From positions 1 to 64,000 of the forward strand of contig CANMDF010000001.1 in the NCBI GenBank assembly GCA_947496605.1: a DNA stretch of 64,000 bases. Reading direction: 5' to 3'. Source of the stretch: an uncultured Paracoccaceae bacterium (lineage in GTDB: Bacteria; Pseudomonadota; Alphaproteobacteria; Rhodobacterales; Rhodobacteraceae). The position numbers and the translations under genes were made by a program. Each line of letters begins with the position of its first letter. The stretch's first letter is position 1. Positions 27,301-35,459 of this stretch are shown piece by piece. Below the pieces are notes generated by a model, which was given only the letters and a program-made list of their open reading frames with translations, was not told where the DNA came from and made no database searches.

Positions 27301-28164
27301 TTAAAGCGTGTTGATCGGCACTTTGAAATACCGCTGTCCGTTCTCTTCCGGTTCGGGCATATGCCCTGCACGCATGTTGGTTTGCAAAGACGGCAGGATC
27401 AAACGTGGCATTCCCAGCTTTGCATCCCGTTCTTCGCGCATTGCGACGAAGTCTTCCATCGGGCGACCTTCGCCAATGTGGACATTGAGCGCCTTTTGCT
27501 CTCCCACGGTAGTTTCCCAAGCGAATTCATCACGGCCAGGTGCTTTGTAATCGTGGCCCACAAAAATACGGGTTTCATCTGGCAAAGTCAGAATCTTCTG
27601 GATCGACGCATACAGATCCTCAGCTGACCCACCCGGGAAATCACAACGTGCTGTCCCAAAGTCGGGCATGAACAGCGTATCACCAACAAAGGCTGCATCC
27701 CCTATAACGTATGTCAGGCAGGCGGGTGTATGGCCCGGTGTGTGCATGACATCGGCCCGCATTTGGCCAATGTGCAGGCTGTCACCGTCCTCGAACAATG
27801 CATCGAACTGTGATCCGTCGCGTTGAAATGCTGTGCCTTCGTTGAAAATCTTACCAAAGGTATTCTGGATCAACGTAATATTTGCGCCAATCCCGATCTG
27901 TCCACCGAGATATTCCTGTAGGTAAGGTGCTGCTGACAAGTGATCGGCGTGGACGTGGCTTTCAAGAATCCATGCCACCTGTAATTCTTCTGATTTGATC
28001 CATGCGATGATATCATCGGCCGATTGTGTGTTTGTGCGACCTGCCGCTTGGTCATAGTCAAGCACACTGTCGATAATGGCGCAGCTGCGGCCTTCGGGTT
28101 CTCGGACCACATAGGATACGGTGTTCGTCGCATCATCAAAGAAAGCTTTTACGTCAGGGGTCAT
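27301..28164 (-). CDS. blh: Persulfide dioxygenase-like metallo-beta-lactamase (Blh/ETHE1)
   Basis: 287 residues. The MBL metal motif is H70-V-H72-A-D74-H75, followed by HTPGHTPACL and GDTLFMPDFGTARCDFPGGS, which is diagnostic of the ETHE1/Blh group. These iron enzymes oxidise glutathione persulfide to sulfite during sulfide detoxification. It is the first gene of the four-gene operon (blh, two YeeE halves, DUF442) and diverges from bigR, with a 26-base palindrome between them. Confidence 0.95.
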   Translation of the reverse strand: MTPDVKAFFDDATNTVSYVVREPEGRSCAIIDSVLDYDQAAGRTNTQSADDIIAWIKSEELQVAWILESHVHADHLSAAPYLQEYLGGQIGIGANITLIQNTFGKIFNEGTAFQRDGSQFDALFEDGDSLHIGQMRADVMHTPGHTPACLTYVIGDAAFVGDTLFMPDFGTARCDFPGGSAEDLYASIQKILTLPDETRIFVGHDYKAPGRDEFAWETTVGEQKALNVHIGEGRPMEDFVAMREERDAKLGMPRLILPSLQTNMRAGHMPEPEENGQRYFKVPINTL

Positions 28165-28202
28165 CGCGAATCTCCTATCAAGGACAACAATAGTGTTTAT
28201 TC

Positions 28203-28228
28203 AATACATTTCAATATTGAAATGTATT
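28203..28228. promoter_or_regulatory. 26-bp perfect palindrome, probable BigR operator
   Basis: AATACATTTCAAT (28203-28215) is followed directly by its exact inverse complement (28216-28228). It lies midway between the blh and bigR start codons (39 and 23 bases away), where one repressor dimer could control both directions. ArsR-family persulfide repressors bind AT-rich palindromes of this kind. Confidence 0.85.
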
Positions 28229-28251
28229 AATCTAAAGGGTAGGGTTTTGGC

Positions 28252-28581
28252 ATGAATAGTCCGATGCAAGAATTAGTGGATCCGATGGATCAAGCGGCAG
28301 CTGAGGCTGCAGGATTGCTTAAGTCGTTGTCAAACGCAGGCAGGTTGCGGATATTATGCGCGTTGGTGCCCGGTGATTTGACGGTGGGCGAGCTTGAGCG
28401 GGCGCTGGGCGTGAGCCAATCCTACGTTTCTGGTCAGTTGTTGAAATTGCGTAGCGAGGGGTTGGTTTCCTGTGAACGCAATGGACGTAGCATGCGTTAC
28501 AGCTTGTCTGATCCGCGGGTCCGACCGTTACTAGAACGAATCTATGAGCTTTTCTGTCCCGCTGAAAAGGGGCAGCGTTAG
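28252..28581 (+). CDS. bigR: BigR/SqrR-type persulfide-responsive ArsR repressor
   Basis: 109 residues with a winged helix-turn-helix (SQSYVSGQLLKLRSEGLV as recognition helix). The cysteines C36 (RILCAL) and C102 (ELFCPAE) are 66 residues apart, the same spacing as the sensing pair reported for SqrR (C41/C107), which forms a tetrasulfide link and releases DNA. A third cysteine, C74, is present. It is divergent from the blh operon, its expected target, so it should derepress persulfide oxidation when sulfide appears. Confidence 0.93.
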   Translation: MNSPMQELVDPMDQAAAEAAGLLKSLSNAGRLRILCALVPGDLTVGELERALGVSQSYVSGQLLKLRSEGLVSCERNGRSMRYSLSDPRVRPLLERIYELFCPAEKGQR

Positions 28582-28793
28582 CCGAACATGACGCCAATGA
28601 TCACGGCCATCAAACCGATCATTGATACGAAAAGCGCGCCCAGATTAACCGGCAGAATTTTCGAAATGCGTGCGCGCAATTCGTCGTCAGGCAGATTGGC
28701 GCGTTTGGCACGCGTGACAGCAACGATGCTGTAGACGATGCCACAAATTCCGACGACCGACAGTGCCGCCCCACTCCAGACGATGATTTCCAT
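28578..28793 (-). CDS. Small two-helix membrane protein
   Basis: 71 residues from the ATG at 28793, which has AGGAG upstream. Two hydrophobic helices (about 3-25 and 48-69) flank a charged loop (RAKRANLPDDELRARISKILP). The family is unrecognised; small inner-membrane proteins of this form are common in Roseobacters. Its 3' end overlaps the bigR stop by four bases (28578-28581) on the opposite strand. Confidence 0.75.
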   Translation of the reverse strand: MEIIVWSGAALSVVGICGIVYSIVAVTRAKRANLPDDELRARISKILPVNLGALFVSMIGLMAVIIGVMFG

Positions 28794-28899
28794 GATCACT
28801 CCTGCTTTGCGCCGACCTACCGCGCTGTGTAGCGCTTCGCAAGGGTTGCAGGACATGGGGTCAAGGGCTAGTCAGTGACAACCTTTCAGGAGAGCATGA

Positions 28900-29157
28900 A
28901 TGAACGATTCCGTGACCGACACCGTGAGCACCGTTGCAGGCGAAGAGCTGCGCCAGTTCGTTGAACGCTATGAGCGGCTGGAAGCTGAAAAAAAAGACAT
29001 CGCTGACGGACAAAAAGAGGTGATGGCCGAAGCAAAAGGGCGCGGCTATGACACCAAAGTTTTGCGTAAGATTGTGGCGTTGCGCAAGCGTGATGCTAGC
29101 GATCTGGCCGAAGAAGAAGCCGTCATGGAAATGTACATGGCTGCCCTTGGCATGTAG
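28900..29157 (+). CDS. DUF2312 family protein (GapR-like, UPF0335)
   Basis: 85 residues matching the UPF0335 family: EELRQFVERYERLEAEKK, then DGQKEVMAEAKGRGYD, then KVLRKIVALRKRD. The Caulobacter member GapR binds overtwisted DNA ahead of forks and RNA polymerase. The residues of the coiled-coil dimer and the basic C-terminal helix are conserved here. It is monocistronic, three bases from the convergent hypothetical gene. Confidence 0.92.
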   Translation: MNDSVTDTVSTVAGEELRQFVERYERLEAEKKDIADGQKEVMAEAKGRGYDTKVLRKIVALRKRDASDLAEEEAVMEMYMAALGM

Positions 29158-29160
29158 TGG

Positions 29161-30042
29161 TCAGTCGAAGGGAAGGATGAGCTCCACCCCTTCCATTTTG
29201 GCGATAACGTCGATGTCTGCCTCATAGGCTTCAGACAATGCAGCGACAAACGTGTCGTCTAGTTCGGGCAATTCAATGCTATCATCGGTTAGGCCGGGTA
29301 AGGCGTGTTCTTCCATAATATCTGCGATCAATGTTTGCCGTGCATCAATATCAGTTTGTGCAATGCCTTTCATCTGAGCGTTCAGCGCCTGCATACCAAC
29401 AGGGCTGATAATATTTGCCAAGACATCAAACTGGCCGCTGATCGGGACGTCATCTGAAATACCCGCAAAAAGACGGATCAGGTCTTCCCAGATCAAGGGC
29501 GTGTCTTCGTTACACCAAACGTAAAGAGGGGTGTGCGGTGCGGCGCGTTTGATCCTGCGGATCACATCAGACCATTGCACCTCATTTGGTGACATCACGC
29601 CAAGATATTGCGTCAGACTGCCCACTTCTGCACGTGTGGCCGTTTCTTGTAAGAAACCTGCAGGGTTTCGCATGCCAAGGAAAAGCGAAATGTCATCCTG
29701 AGGGAAGAGACTGTGCAAGCCGCGAACTTTCTTTTCGGCCTGATGGTAAAAGACGCTGTGATCGAAGATGCGCTTGGGTATCGTGATAAAGTTGTCATTG
29801 CTCAGCGCCAAACGCCGGATGTCGTCATCTTCGATGATCGCGTCGAGTAACACATCGCGGGCGGCATCGGTGGGTGAGCCTCCATCAAGGCTTTCAATCG
29901 CTTCGCGGATCAATTTGCGGTATTTGCCCGGCCCGGGCACGGCGACCCCTTGCTGCAATAAGATATCCGCGTTTTTGAGCGTAGATTTCAAAAGGCGATC
30001 TTCATCCGTACAATTCGCGCCAATATGAAATGCGATCTGCAT
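29161..30042 (-). CDS. Hypothetical protein, about 293 residues
   Basis: Starts at the ATG at 30042, with AAAGGA upstream; an upstream in-frame ATG at 30063 would add seven residues. No signal peptide. The N-terminus QIAFHIGANCTDEDRLLKS resembles the first strand and nucleotide loop of sulfotransferase-like Roseobacter proteins, but no full P-loop is visible and I do not assign an enzyme. The body has many aromatic and acidic residues (DDDIRRLAL, FLGMRNPAGFLQE, VWCNEDTPLIWEDL). It ends three bases from the GapR-like gene and precedes tRNA-Thr. Confidence 0.65.
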   Translation of the reverse strand: MQIAFHIGANCTDEDRLLKSTLKNADILLQQGVAVPGPGKYRKLIREAIESLDGGSPTDAARDVLLDAIIEDDDIRRLALSNDNFITIPKRIFDHSVFYHQAEKKVRGLHSLFPQDDISLFLGMRNPAGFLQETATRAEVGSLTQYLGVMSPNEVQWSDVIRRIKRAAPHTPLYVWCNEDTPLIWEDLIRLFAGISDDVPISGQFDVLANIISPVGMQALNAQMKGIAQTDIDARQTLIADIMEEHALPGLTDDSIELPELDDTFVAALSEAYEADIDVIAKMEGVELILPFD

Positions 30043-30176
30043 GAAGGGTCCTTTGGGGTGCATTCTTTGTGCGCATCATAGGCTGATTTGCATCACACGA
30101 AAGCTAGATCGGCACTCCACAACTCAGTTCAGCAAAAAGCAGGTGTATTTTTTCTGCCACCAATGTGAAATCACCA

Positions 30177-30206
30177 TTGCACACCCGCGTTTTCCCCTGC
30201 TATACG
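30177..30206 (+). promoter_or_regulatory. Possible sigma-70 promoter of tRNA-Thr
   Basis: TTGCAC (30177-30182) and TATACG (30201-30206) are 18 bases apart, near consensus, 44 bases before the tRNA start. This is a plausible tRNA promoter, but alternatives cannot be excluded. Confidence 0.45.
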
Positions 30207-30249
30207 CCGCGCATTCGGAAACACCCGCGGGTCTTATCGATGTACCAGT

Positions 30250-30325
30250 GCCCCTATAGCTCAGCTGGTAGAGCAACTGATTTGTAATCAGTAGGTCCGC
30301 GGTTCGAGTCCGTGTGGGGGCACCA
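30250..30325 (+). tRNA. tRNA-Thr (anticodon TGT)
   Basis: Full cloverleaf: acceptor GCCCCTA with TGGGGGC, anticodon stem ACTGA/TCAGT around the loop TTTGTAA (TGT at 30283-30285), T-stem CGCGG/CCGTG with loop TTCGAGT, and an encoded CCA at 30323-30325. It lies directly upstream of an integrase fragment, the typical arrangement of an island insertion in the 3' end of a tRNA. Confidence 0.97.
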
Positions 30326-30380
30326 TTTATCTGCATATATCCTCATAAAACCTTGCTGTATTGAGGCAATTGCTACGATC

Positions 30381-30401
30381 TTCCTACACGTTTTCCTACA
30401 C
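30381..30401 (+). repeat. Paired TTCCTACAC direct repeats before the integrase
   Basis: TTCCTACAC occurs at 30381-30389 and 30393-30401, 12 bases apart, between tRNA-Thr and the integrase start. Such short repeats near attachment sites are typical arm-type binding sites of tyrosine integrases. Confidence 0.6.
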
Positions 30402-30416
30402 ATAAGGTAAATAAGC

Positions 30417-30740
30417 ATGGGCTGGATTGTCGTGAAATGTCTCTCACAAGAGAAGAAAACGGGTCATTGGCAATACAGGCGGCGGATGCCTGAGGCACTG
30501 AAAGAAATGGTTGGTAAGACTGAGTTCCTAATGGTATTGGGTCCAACCCAAAGCGATGCACTCGCGAGTTACGCTGCTACCCACGATCCTATCGAACGGC
30601 TTATCCGTCTGGCGAAGCAAGGGATTACCCACGAATCTCCAAAAGAAACACGTGAGACAATGATCGCACTCCTAGCGCAATGGCATGCAGACCCGTTCAG
30701 TAGGGAGTTGTCGAGTAGTTATTCTGCATGCGGGGGCTGA
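30417..30740 (+). pseudogene. Truncated tyrosine recombinase (integrase N-terminus)
   Basis: About 107 codons. The N-terminal residues resemble phage/island integrases: a short strand, then YRRRMPEALKEMVGKTEFLM and a core-binding-like segment. The catalytic domain (R-H-R-Y) is completely missing, since full enzymes are about 350-450 residues. The remaining frame ends in a non-homologous tail (RELSSSYSACGG). It begins 91 bases after tRNA-Thr, so it is probably the relic of the enzyme that inserted an island here. Confidence 0.65.
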
Positions 30741-30803
30741 TCAACTCAGTTAACTTTCACAAGATAAACCACTCAGATTTAACCCGCTTGACCAATCATA
30801 TTG

Positions 30804-30826
30804 AATGTATGCAAATTGTATACATT
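30804..30826. promoter_or_regulatory. GntR-type operator before the catabolic operon
   Basis: AATGTAT (30804-30810) and ATACATT (30820-30826) form an inverted repeat; nested in it, TGTATACA (30818-30825) is a perfect palindrome fitting the FadR-group consensus T-G-T-n-n-A-C-A. It lies 14 bases before the GntR start and suggests autoregulation of the operon. Confidence 0.6.
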
Positions 30827-30839
30827 GGTGGAGAAATTG

Positions 30840-31544
30840 ATGAGTCGCTTCTCAAAATCGGACTGTCTAGAGGACCTGCGTCGTCGCATTTTGTCGACGG
30901 AGCTTGAACCCGGGACTGATCTCGATGAAGCGGGTCTATCGCAACATTACGAGATGTCGCGCACACCTCTGCGCGAGGTTCTTCAAAGGCTGCAAGGCGA
31001 AGGCTTTGTCGTGATGAGCGAGAACCGCGGTGCGAAAGTCGCGTCGATGGATATCGCCGTTTTGCGGACGTTTTTTCAAACTGCCCCCATGATCTACGCC
31101 AATATTGCGCGGCTCGCGTGCGAGAACCGGACCGGCCGTCAGATTGATGCATTGAAGACGGCGCAATTGACGTTTACCAAGGCCGCAAAAGCCTCCAATG
31201 CAGCGGCAGCCGCGCTGGCTAACCATCAGTTCCACGCAATTATCGGTGAAATGGCGCATAACACGTATCTGGTCGCATCGCTCGCGCGGCTTCAGATAGA
31301 TCACACGCGGATGAGCCAGACATTCTATCGCCCTGCGGCCCCGTCTGAGGCGATGCTCGTCCTAAAAGCAATCGAACAACATGACGCGATGATCGCCGCT
31401 ATCGAAGCCCGCGAGGGCGCGTTGGCGATCGATCTCACACTGCAACACTGGGACCTCAGCCGTGACCGGATGGAACGCTTTGTACGCCCCGATCCGCTGC
31501 CAGTCGATGTCATCTCATTTAAGGACCACACCAATGCACTTTGA
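30840..31544 (+). CDS. GntR-family transcriptional regulator (FCD type)
   Basis: 234 residues from the ATG at 30840 (TGGAG upstream); earlier in-frame starts lie in the operator. An N-terminal winged helix-turn-helix (GLSQHYEMSRTPLREVLQRL) precedes an all-helical FCD ligand domain (metal-binding type, with a His near HQFHAIIGEMAHN). FCD regulators usually respond to small acids from the pathway they control. Its stop overlaps the start of the lyase gene by 11 bases, so it is the first gene of the operon. Confidence 0.9.
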   Translation: MSRFSKSDCLEDLRRRILSTELEPGTDLDEAGLSQHYEMSRTPLREVLQRLQGEGFVVMSENRGAKVASMDIAVLRTFFQTAPMIYANIARLACENRTGRQIDALKTAQLTFTKAAKASNAAAAALANHQFHAIIGEMAHNTYLVASLARLQIDHTRMSQTFYRPAAPSEAMLVLKAIEQHDAMIAAIEAREGALAIDLTLQHWDLSRDRMERFVRPDPLPVDVISFKDHTNAL

Positions 31545-32442
31545 AGGCATCTACACACCGATTGTGACGCCGTATCACGACGATTTTTCGCTGAATGAGA
31601 ACGCGCTGGCGGAAACGGTAAACCATCTGGTGGCCGCTGGTGTGCACGGCATCATCGTCGCCGGATCCACGGGTGAATACTACGCCCAGACAACCGAAGA
31701 ACGGCTGGATATGATGACCCGATGCGCCGCGTTGATTGACGGGCGTGTTCCAATGATTGTCGGCACAGGCGCGATCCGAACCGAGGACAGCGTGATGTTT
31801 GCGTCCGCCGCCAAGGCTGCAGGGGCCGATGCTCTTTTAGTGGCCACGCCGCCCTATGCCTATCCGACTGGCCGCGAAATTGCGCTGCATGCGCTAACGG
31901 TTGATCGCGCCGCAAACCTGCCGGTGATGCTGTATAACTACCCGGGCCGGATGTCCGTAAACATGGACGAAGACTGCTTAGACCGTTTGGGCCGTTCGCC
32001 CAACTTCTGCGCGATTAAGGAAAGTTCTGGCGATGTGAACCGTCTGCATATGCTTGCCCGCGATTATCCGCATATCGCCTTGTCGTGTGGCATGGATGAT
32101 CAGGCGTTAGAGTTTTTTGCATGGGGTGCACGGTCTTGGGTTTGTGCGGGGTCGAATTTTGCGCCCGAAGCCCATATCGCGCTCTATCAAGCCTGCGCGG
32201 TCGAGGGGGATTTCACTAAAGGTCGCGCCATCATGTCGGCAATGCTGCCTTTGATGCGGGTGCTTGAGCAAGGCGGCAAGTTTGTCCAGTGCATCAAATA
32301 CGGGCTAACGCTGCGCGGTATTGATGCGGGACCACCGCGCAAGCCGCTGCAACCATTAAACAAAGACGACAAACGCGAATTGGCCGAGGTGATCCGCACC
32401 ATGAACACCGCCATTTCAAATATCACAGGGGCAAAGATATGA
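31534..32442 (+). CDS. Dihydrodipicolinate synthase-family lyase/aldolase
   Basis: 302 residues from the ATG at 31534. The DHDPS fold shows Y134 (MLYNYPGR) and the Schiff-base lysine K162 (CAIKESSGD), both at the usual places, and GSTGEYYAQT near 44, which aligns with the GTTGE motif. Members act on 2-keto acids: DHDPS, N-acetylneuraminate lyase, keto-deoxy sugar acid aldolases, and the pyrroline-4-hydroxy-2-carboxylate deaminase of hydroxyproline breakdown. Outside a lysine pathway, and beside an aldehyde dehydrogenase, one of the catabolic functions is more likely. Confidence 0.88.
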   Translation: MHFEGIYTPIVTPYHDDFSLNENALAETVNHLVAAGVHGIIVAGSTGEYYAQTTEERLDMMTRCAALIDGRVPMIVGTGAIRTEDSVMFASAAKAAGADALLVATPPYAYPTGREIALHALTVDRAANLPVMLYNYPGRMSVNMDEDCLDRLGRSPNFCAIKESSGDVNRLHMLARDYPHIALSCGMDDQALEFFAWGARSWVCAGSNFAPEAHIALYQACAVEGDFTKGRAIMSAMLPLMRVLEQGGKFVQCIKYGLTLRGIDAGPPRKPLQPLNKDDKRELAEVIRTMNTAISNITGAKI

Positions 32443-33911
32443 CCGATCTGCTGACCAAAGCCGAATACGCAGCCTTTGCAGGCACGCTTGATTTGCCCCG
32501 TAGCCCGTTTATTGATGGCAAATACCAACGCGGTAGTGGTCCAATGATGGCGACAACCAACCCCGCAACGGGAGAAGAAATCACACAGATTTCGACAGCG
32601 GATGCAGACGACATTGATCTTGCCGTGACCAAGGCGCGCGAGGCCTTCGATCAGGGTCGTTGGTCCAAAATGGACCCCGAAGCGCGCAAGGACGTGCTAA
32701 TCCGGCTTTGCAAACTTCTGACGCGAAACAAGCGCGAATTGGCCGTTATGGAAAGCGTCGAAAGCGGCAAGCCGATCCTTGATTGCGAGACGATTGATCT
32801 GCCCGAAACCATCCACTGCATCAAATGGCACGCGGAAGCGATCGATAAAATTTATGACCAGACCGCCCCAACCGGCGACGGGGCGTTGGCCGTGATCCTG
32901 CGCGAACCCATCGGCGTGGTTGCGGCCATTCTGCCGTGGAATTTTCCGCTGATGATGTTGGCGTGGAAGATCGGACCCGCGCTCGCGGCGGGCTGTTCTG
33001 TCATCGTGAAACCAGCCGAGCAAACCAGCCTGACGGCTTTGCGCGTCGCCGAACTGGCCCATGAAGCAGGCGTGCCGCGCGGCGTGCTGCAAGTTCTCCC
33101 GGGCGATGGGCCATCTGTCGGCGAACCTTTGGGGTGCCACATGGATGTCGATCTGGTGACATTCACAGGGTCAACCGAAACAGGGCGGCGGTTCCTGCGC
33201 TATGCGGCGGACAGCAATCTTAAGAAGGTCGTGTTGGAATGTGGTGGCAAGAACCCCGCGGTGGTGTTTGATGATGCGGAAAACCTGGATCATGTGGCCG
33301 AACATGTGGTCAATGCCGCGTTCTGGAATGCCGGACAAAACTGTTCTGCGACCTCGCGGTTGATTGTCCACACATCTGTTAAACCTGCATTGATGCAAAA
33401 GATCGACGCGCGGCTTCGCGATTGGAAGGTGGGCGATCCGCTGGATCCAAACACCCACATCGGGGCGCTGATTGATGCTGATCATTGCGCCAAGGTGCGC
33501 GGCTTTCTGGATTCCGAAGAGGACGGCCCGTTCGTGGCCCCTGTCGTTGTCGAGGTCAAAGCAAATGACGCCCGGGCACTCGACGAAATCTTCGGCCCTG
33601 TGCTGAGTGTGATCGAAGTGGCCAGCAACGACGAAGCCGTGCAGGTTGCCAATGATACCGATTACGGGCTTGCCGCATCAGTCTTTTCCGCAGGTGGGCG
33701 CAGCGCCATTCGGGCGGCGCGCGACATAAAGGCAGGCACGGTCACGGTGAACTGCTACGGCGAGGGCAACATCGCCACGCCGTTTGGCGGCTACAAACAA
33801 TCGGGTTTTGGTGGGCGCGACAATGGCATCCACGCCCATGACCAATACACCGAAGTCAAAACCATCTGGATAGACCTGAACGATCCGTCTGATGGGGACA
33901 ACGTCGGATGA
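32439..33911 (+). CDS. NAD(P)-dependent aldehyde dehydrogenase
   Basis: 490 residues, starting in an ATGA overlap with the lyase. The catalytic cysteine is C302 (NAGQNCSATSR) and the general base E267 (LECGGKNP); WNFPLMM and FTGSTETG mark the cofactor site. Overall it resembles PuuC/betaine-aldehyde-type enzymes, which oxidise aldehydes from polyamine or amine breakdown; alpha-ketoglutarate semialdehyde is another possible substrate in this context. The next gene again overlaps by four bases. Confidence 0.93.
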   Translation: MTDLLTKAEYAAFAGTLDLPRSPFIDGKYQRGSGPMMATTNPATGEEITQISTADADDIDLAVTKAREAFDQGRWSKMDPEARKDVLIRLCKLLTRNKRELAVMESVESGKPILDCETIDLPETIHCIKWHAEAIDKIYDQTAPTGDGALAVILREPIGVVAAILPWNFPLMMLAWKIGPALAAGCSVIVKPAEQTSLTALRVAELAHEAGVPRGVLQVLPGDGPSVGEPLGCHMDVDLVTFTGSTETGRRFLRYAADSNLKKVVLECGGKNPAVVFDDAENLDHVAEHVVNAAFWNAGQNCSATSRLIVHTSVKPALMQKIDARLRDWKVGDPLDPNTHIGALIDADHCAKVRGFLDSEEDGPFVAPVVVEVKANDARALDEIFGPVLSVIEVASNDEAVQVANDTDYGLAASVFSAGGRSAIRAARDIKAGTVTVNCYGEGNIATPFGGYKQSGFGGRDNGIHAHDQYTEVKTIWIDLNDPSDGDNVG

Positions 33912-35458
33912 GTGTGGATGCCGTCGGAACTGTCCGCCGAGGACGCGGCGCACGTAAGGCGCTACGCCAAACCCGCAATATCACCATGCTGCCCGCGCTA
34001 AAACGCAAGCTGCCGTTGACCGAACCTATGACGCCCGATCAGATCGAGAAGATCGACGCGGCGAGCATGGATATTCTCGAAAATGTCGGTGTCCAGTTTC
34101 GGGACGACATCGCCCTTGCCGATTGGAAACGCGCGGGCGCCAAGGTCGTCGGCGAAATGGTCTATCTGGACCGCCATCTGGTGCGCGAATTGATCGCGAC
34201 TATTCCCGAAACATTCACCTACCACGCGCGCGACCCATCAAAGAGCCTGCCTTTCGGGCGCGACCATGGGATGTTCATTCCAATGACGGGCGCACCATTC
34301 CTGCGCGATCTGGATGACGTGCGCCGCAACCCGACGCTCGATGATCTGGCGAATTTTCACAAACTGTCCCACATGCTGCCGGCGATCCATTCATCGGCGC
34401 ACCACATTGTCGAACCCTATGATCACCCGATCAGCCAACGGCATCTGCGCATTACTTACAGTTCGATGAAACATTCCGACAAGACGTTCATGGGCATGAC
34501 CACTAGCCCCAAGAACGCCGAAGACGTGATCGAGATGTGCGCAATCCTGTTTGGGGATGACTACATCGACACGCATCCTGTTGTGACCGGCAATTGTAAC
34601 GGGAATTCACCGTTGGTGTGGGACGAAACGATGCTTGGGGCTTTGCGTGCGTTCTGCAAACGCAACCAGCCCATTCTGTGTTCGCCCTTTGTATTGGGCG
34701 GCGCCAACACCCCGGCGAGCGTACCCGCGACCGTGGCGCAACTGAACGCCGAGGCGCTGAGCGCGCTGGCCTACACGCAAGTCGTGCGCAAGGGGTGTCC
34801 CGCGATTTACGGTCATTACCTGTCAACAGTCAGCATGAAATCCGGCGCGCCGATGGCTGGCACGCCAGAGATCAGCTTGATGAACTTTATGATCGGACAG
34901 ATGGCGCGGTTCTACGGTGTGCCGTGGCGAACCTCAAACACACTTGGCGGTGCCAAGACGTTCGACGCCCAAGCGGGCTACGAAAGCGCGATGACCATGA
35001 ACGCCGTGCTAATGGCGGGGGCGCATTACATGTGGCACTCCGCCGGATGGAACGAGGCGGGGATGCATTGTTCCACGGCCAAGTTCGTCGTGGATGCCGA
35101 GATGTGCGAAATGGGCTACCGCATGGCCGAAGGTGTGAATTGGACAGATTTCGATGCCGCGATGGCCGCTGTACCTGATGTCGGCCCAGGCGGGCATTAT
35201 CTCGGACATCCGCACACACTGGAGAATTTTCAAAAGGCGTTTTTTATGCCCGAGATGTTCGACAACAATTCAATCGAACAATGGCAGTCCGAAGGTGGGG
35301 TCGAGATCAACGAGCGTGCCCTGAAGAAAGCACGTGCCATGCTGAACGAATACGAAGAACCGAAATTGGATGCTGGTGTGAACGAGGCGTTGCTGGATTA
35401 CATTGCGCGCCGTGAGCGAGAGATTCCGGCCGTCGACGCGCTCAATCAGGACCACTAA
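33908..35458 (+). CDS. MttB-family (trimethylamine-like) methyltransferase, non-pyrrolysine
   Basis: 516 residues with the MttB TIM-barrel pattern (MDILENVGVQFRDDIAL, AGYESAMTMNAVLMAGAHYMWHSAGW, and a C-terminal LLDYIARRERE). Classical TMA MttB contains pyrrolysine encoded by an amber codon; this frame has no such read-through, so it belongs to the non-Pyl group, whose known members demethylate glycine betaine or related quaternary amines onto a corrinoid protein. No corrinoid protein or activator is encoded in the operon. A four-base overlap couples it to the dehydrogenase. Confidence 0.9.
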   Translation: MSVDAVGTVRRGRGARKALRQTRNITMLPALKRKLPLTEPMTPDQIEKIDAASMDILENVGVQFRDDIALADWKRAGAKVVGEMVYLDRHLVRELIATIPETFTYHARDPSKSLPFGRDHGMFIPMTGAPFLRDLDDVRRNPTLDDLANFHKLSHMLPAIHSSAHHIVEPYDHPISQRHLRITYSSMKHSDKTFMGMTTSPKNAEDVIEMCAILFGDDYIDTHPVVTGNCNGNSPLVWDETMLGALRAFCKRNQPILCSPFVLGGANTPASVPATVAQLNAEALSALAYTQVVRKGCPAIYGHYLSTVSMKSGAPMAGTPEISLMNFMIGQMARFYGVPWRTSNTLGGAKTFDAQAGYESAMTMNAVLMAGAHYMWHSAGWNEAGMHCSTAKFVVDAEMCEMGYRMAEGVNWTDFDAAMAAVPDVGPGGHYLGHPHTLENFQKAFFMPEMFDNNSIEQWQSEGGVEINERALKKARAMLNEYEEPKLDAGVNEALLDYIARREREIPAVDALNQDH

Positions 35459-35459
35459 A

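Noticed and set aside
33908..35458. Pyrrolysine-containing MttB
   Set aside because: The frame has no internal amber codon, so it belongs to the non-pyrrolysine group.
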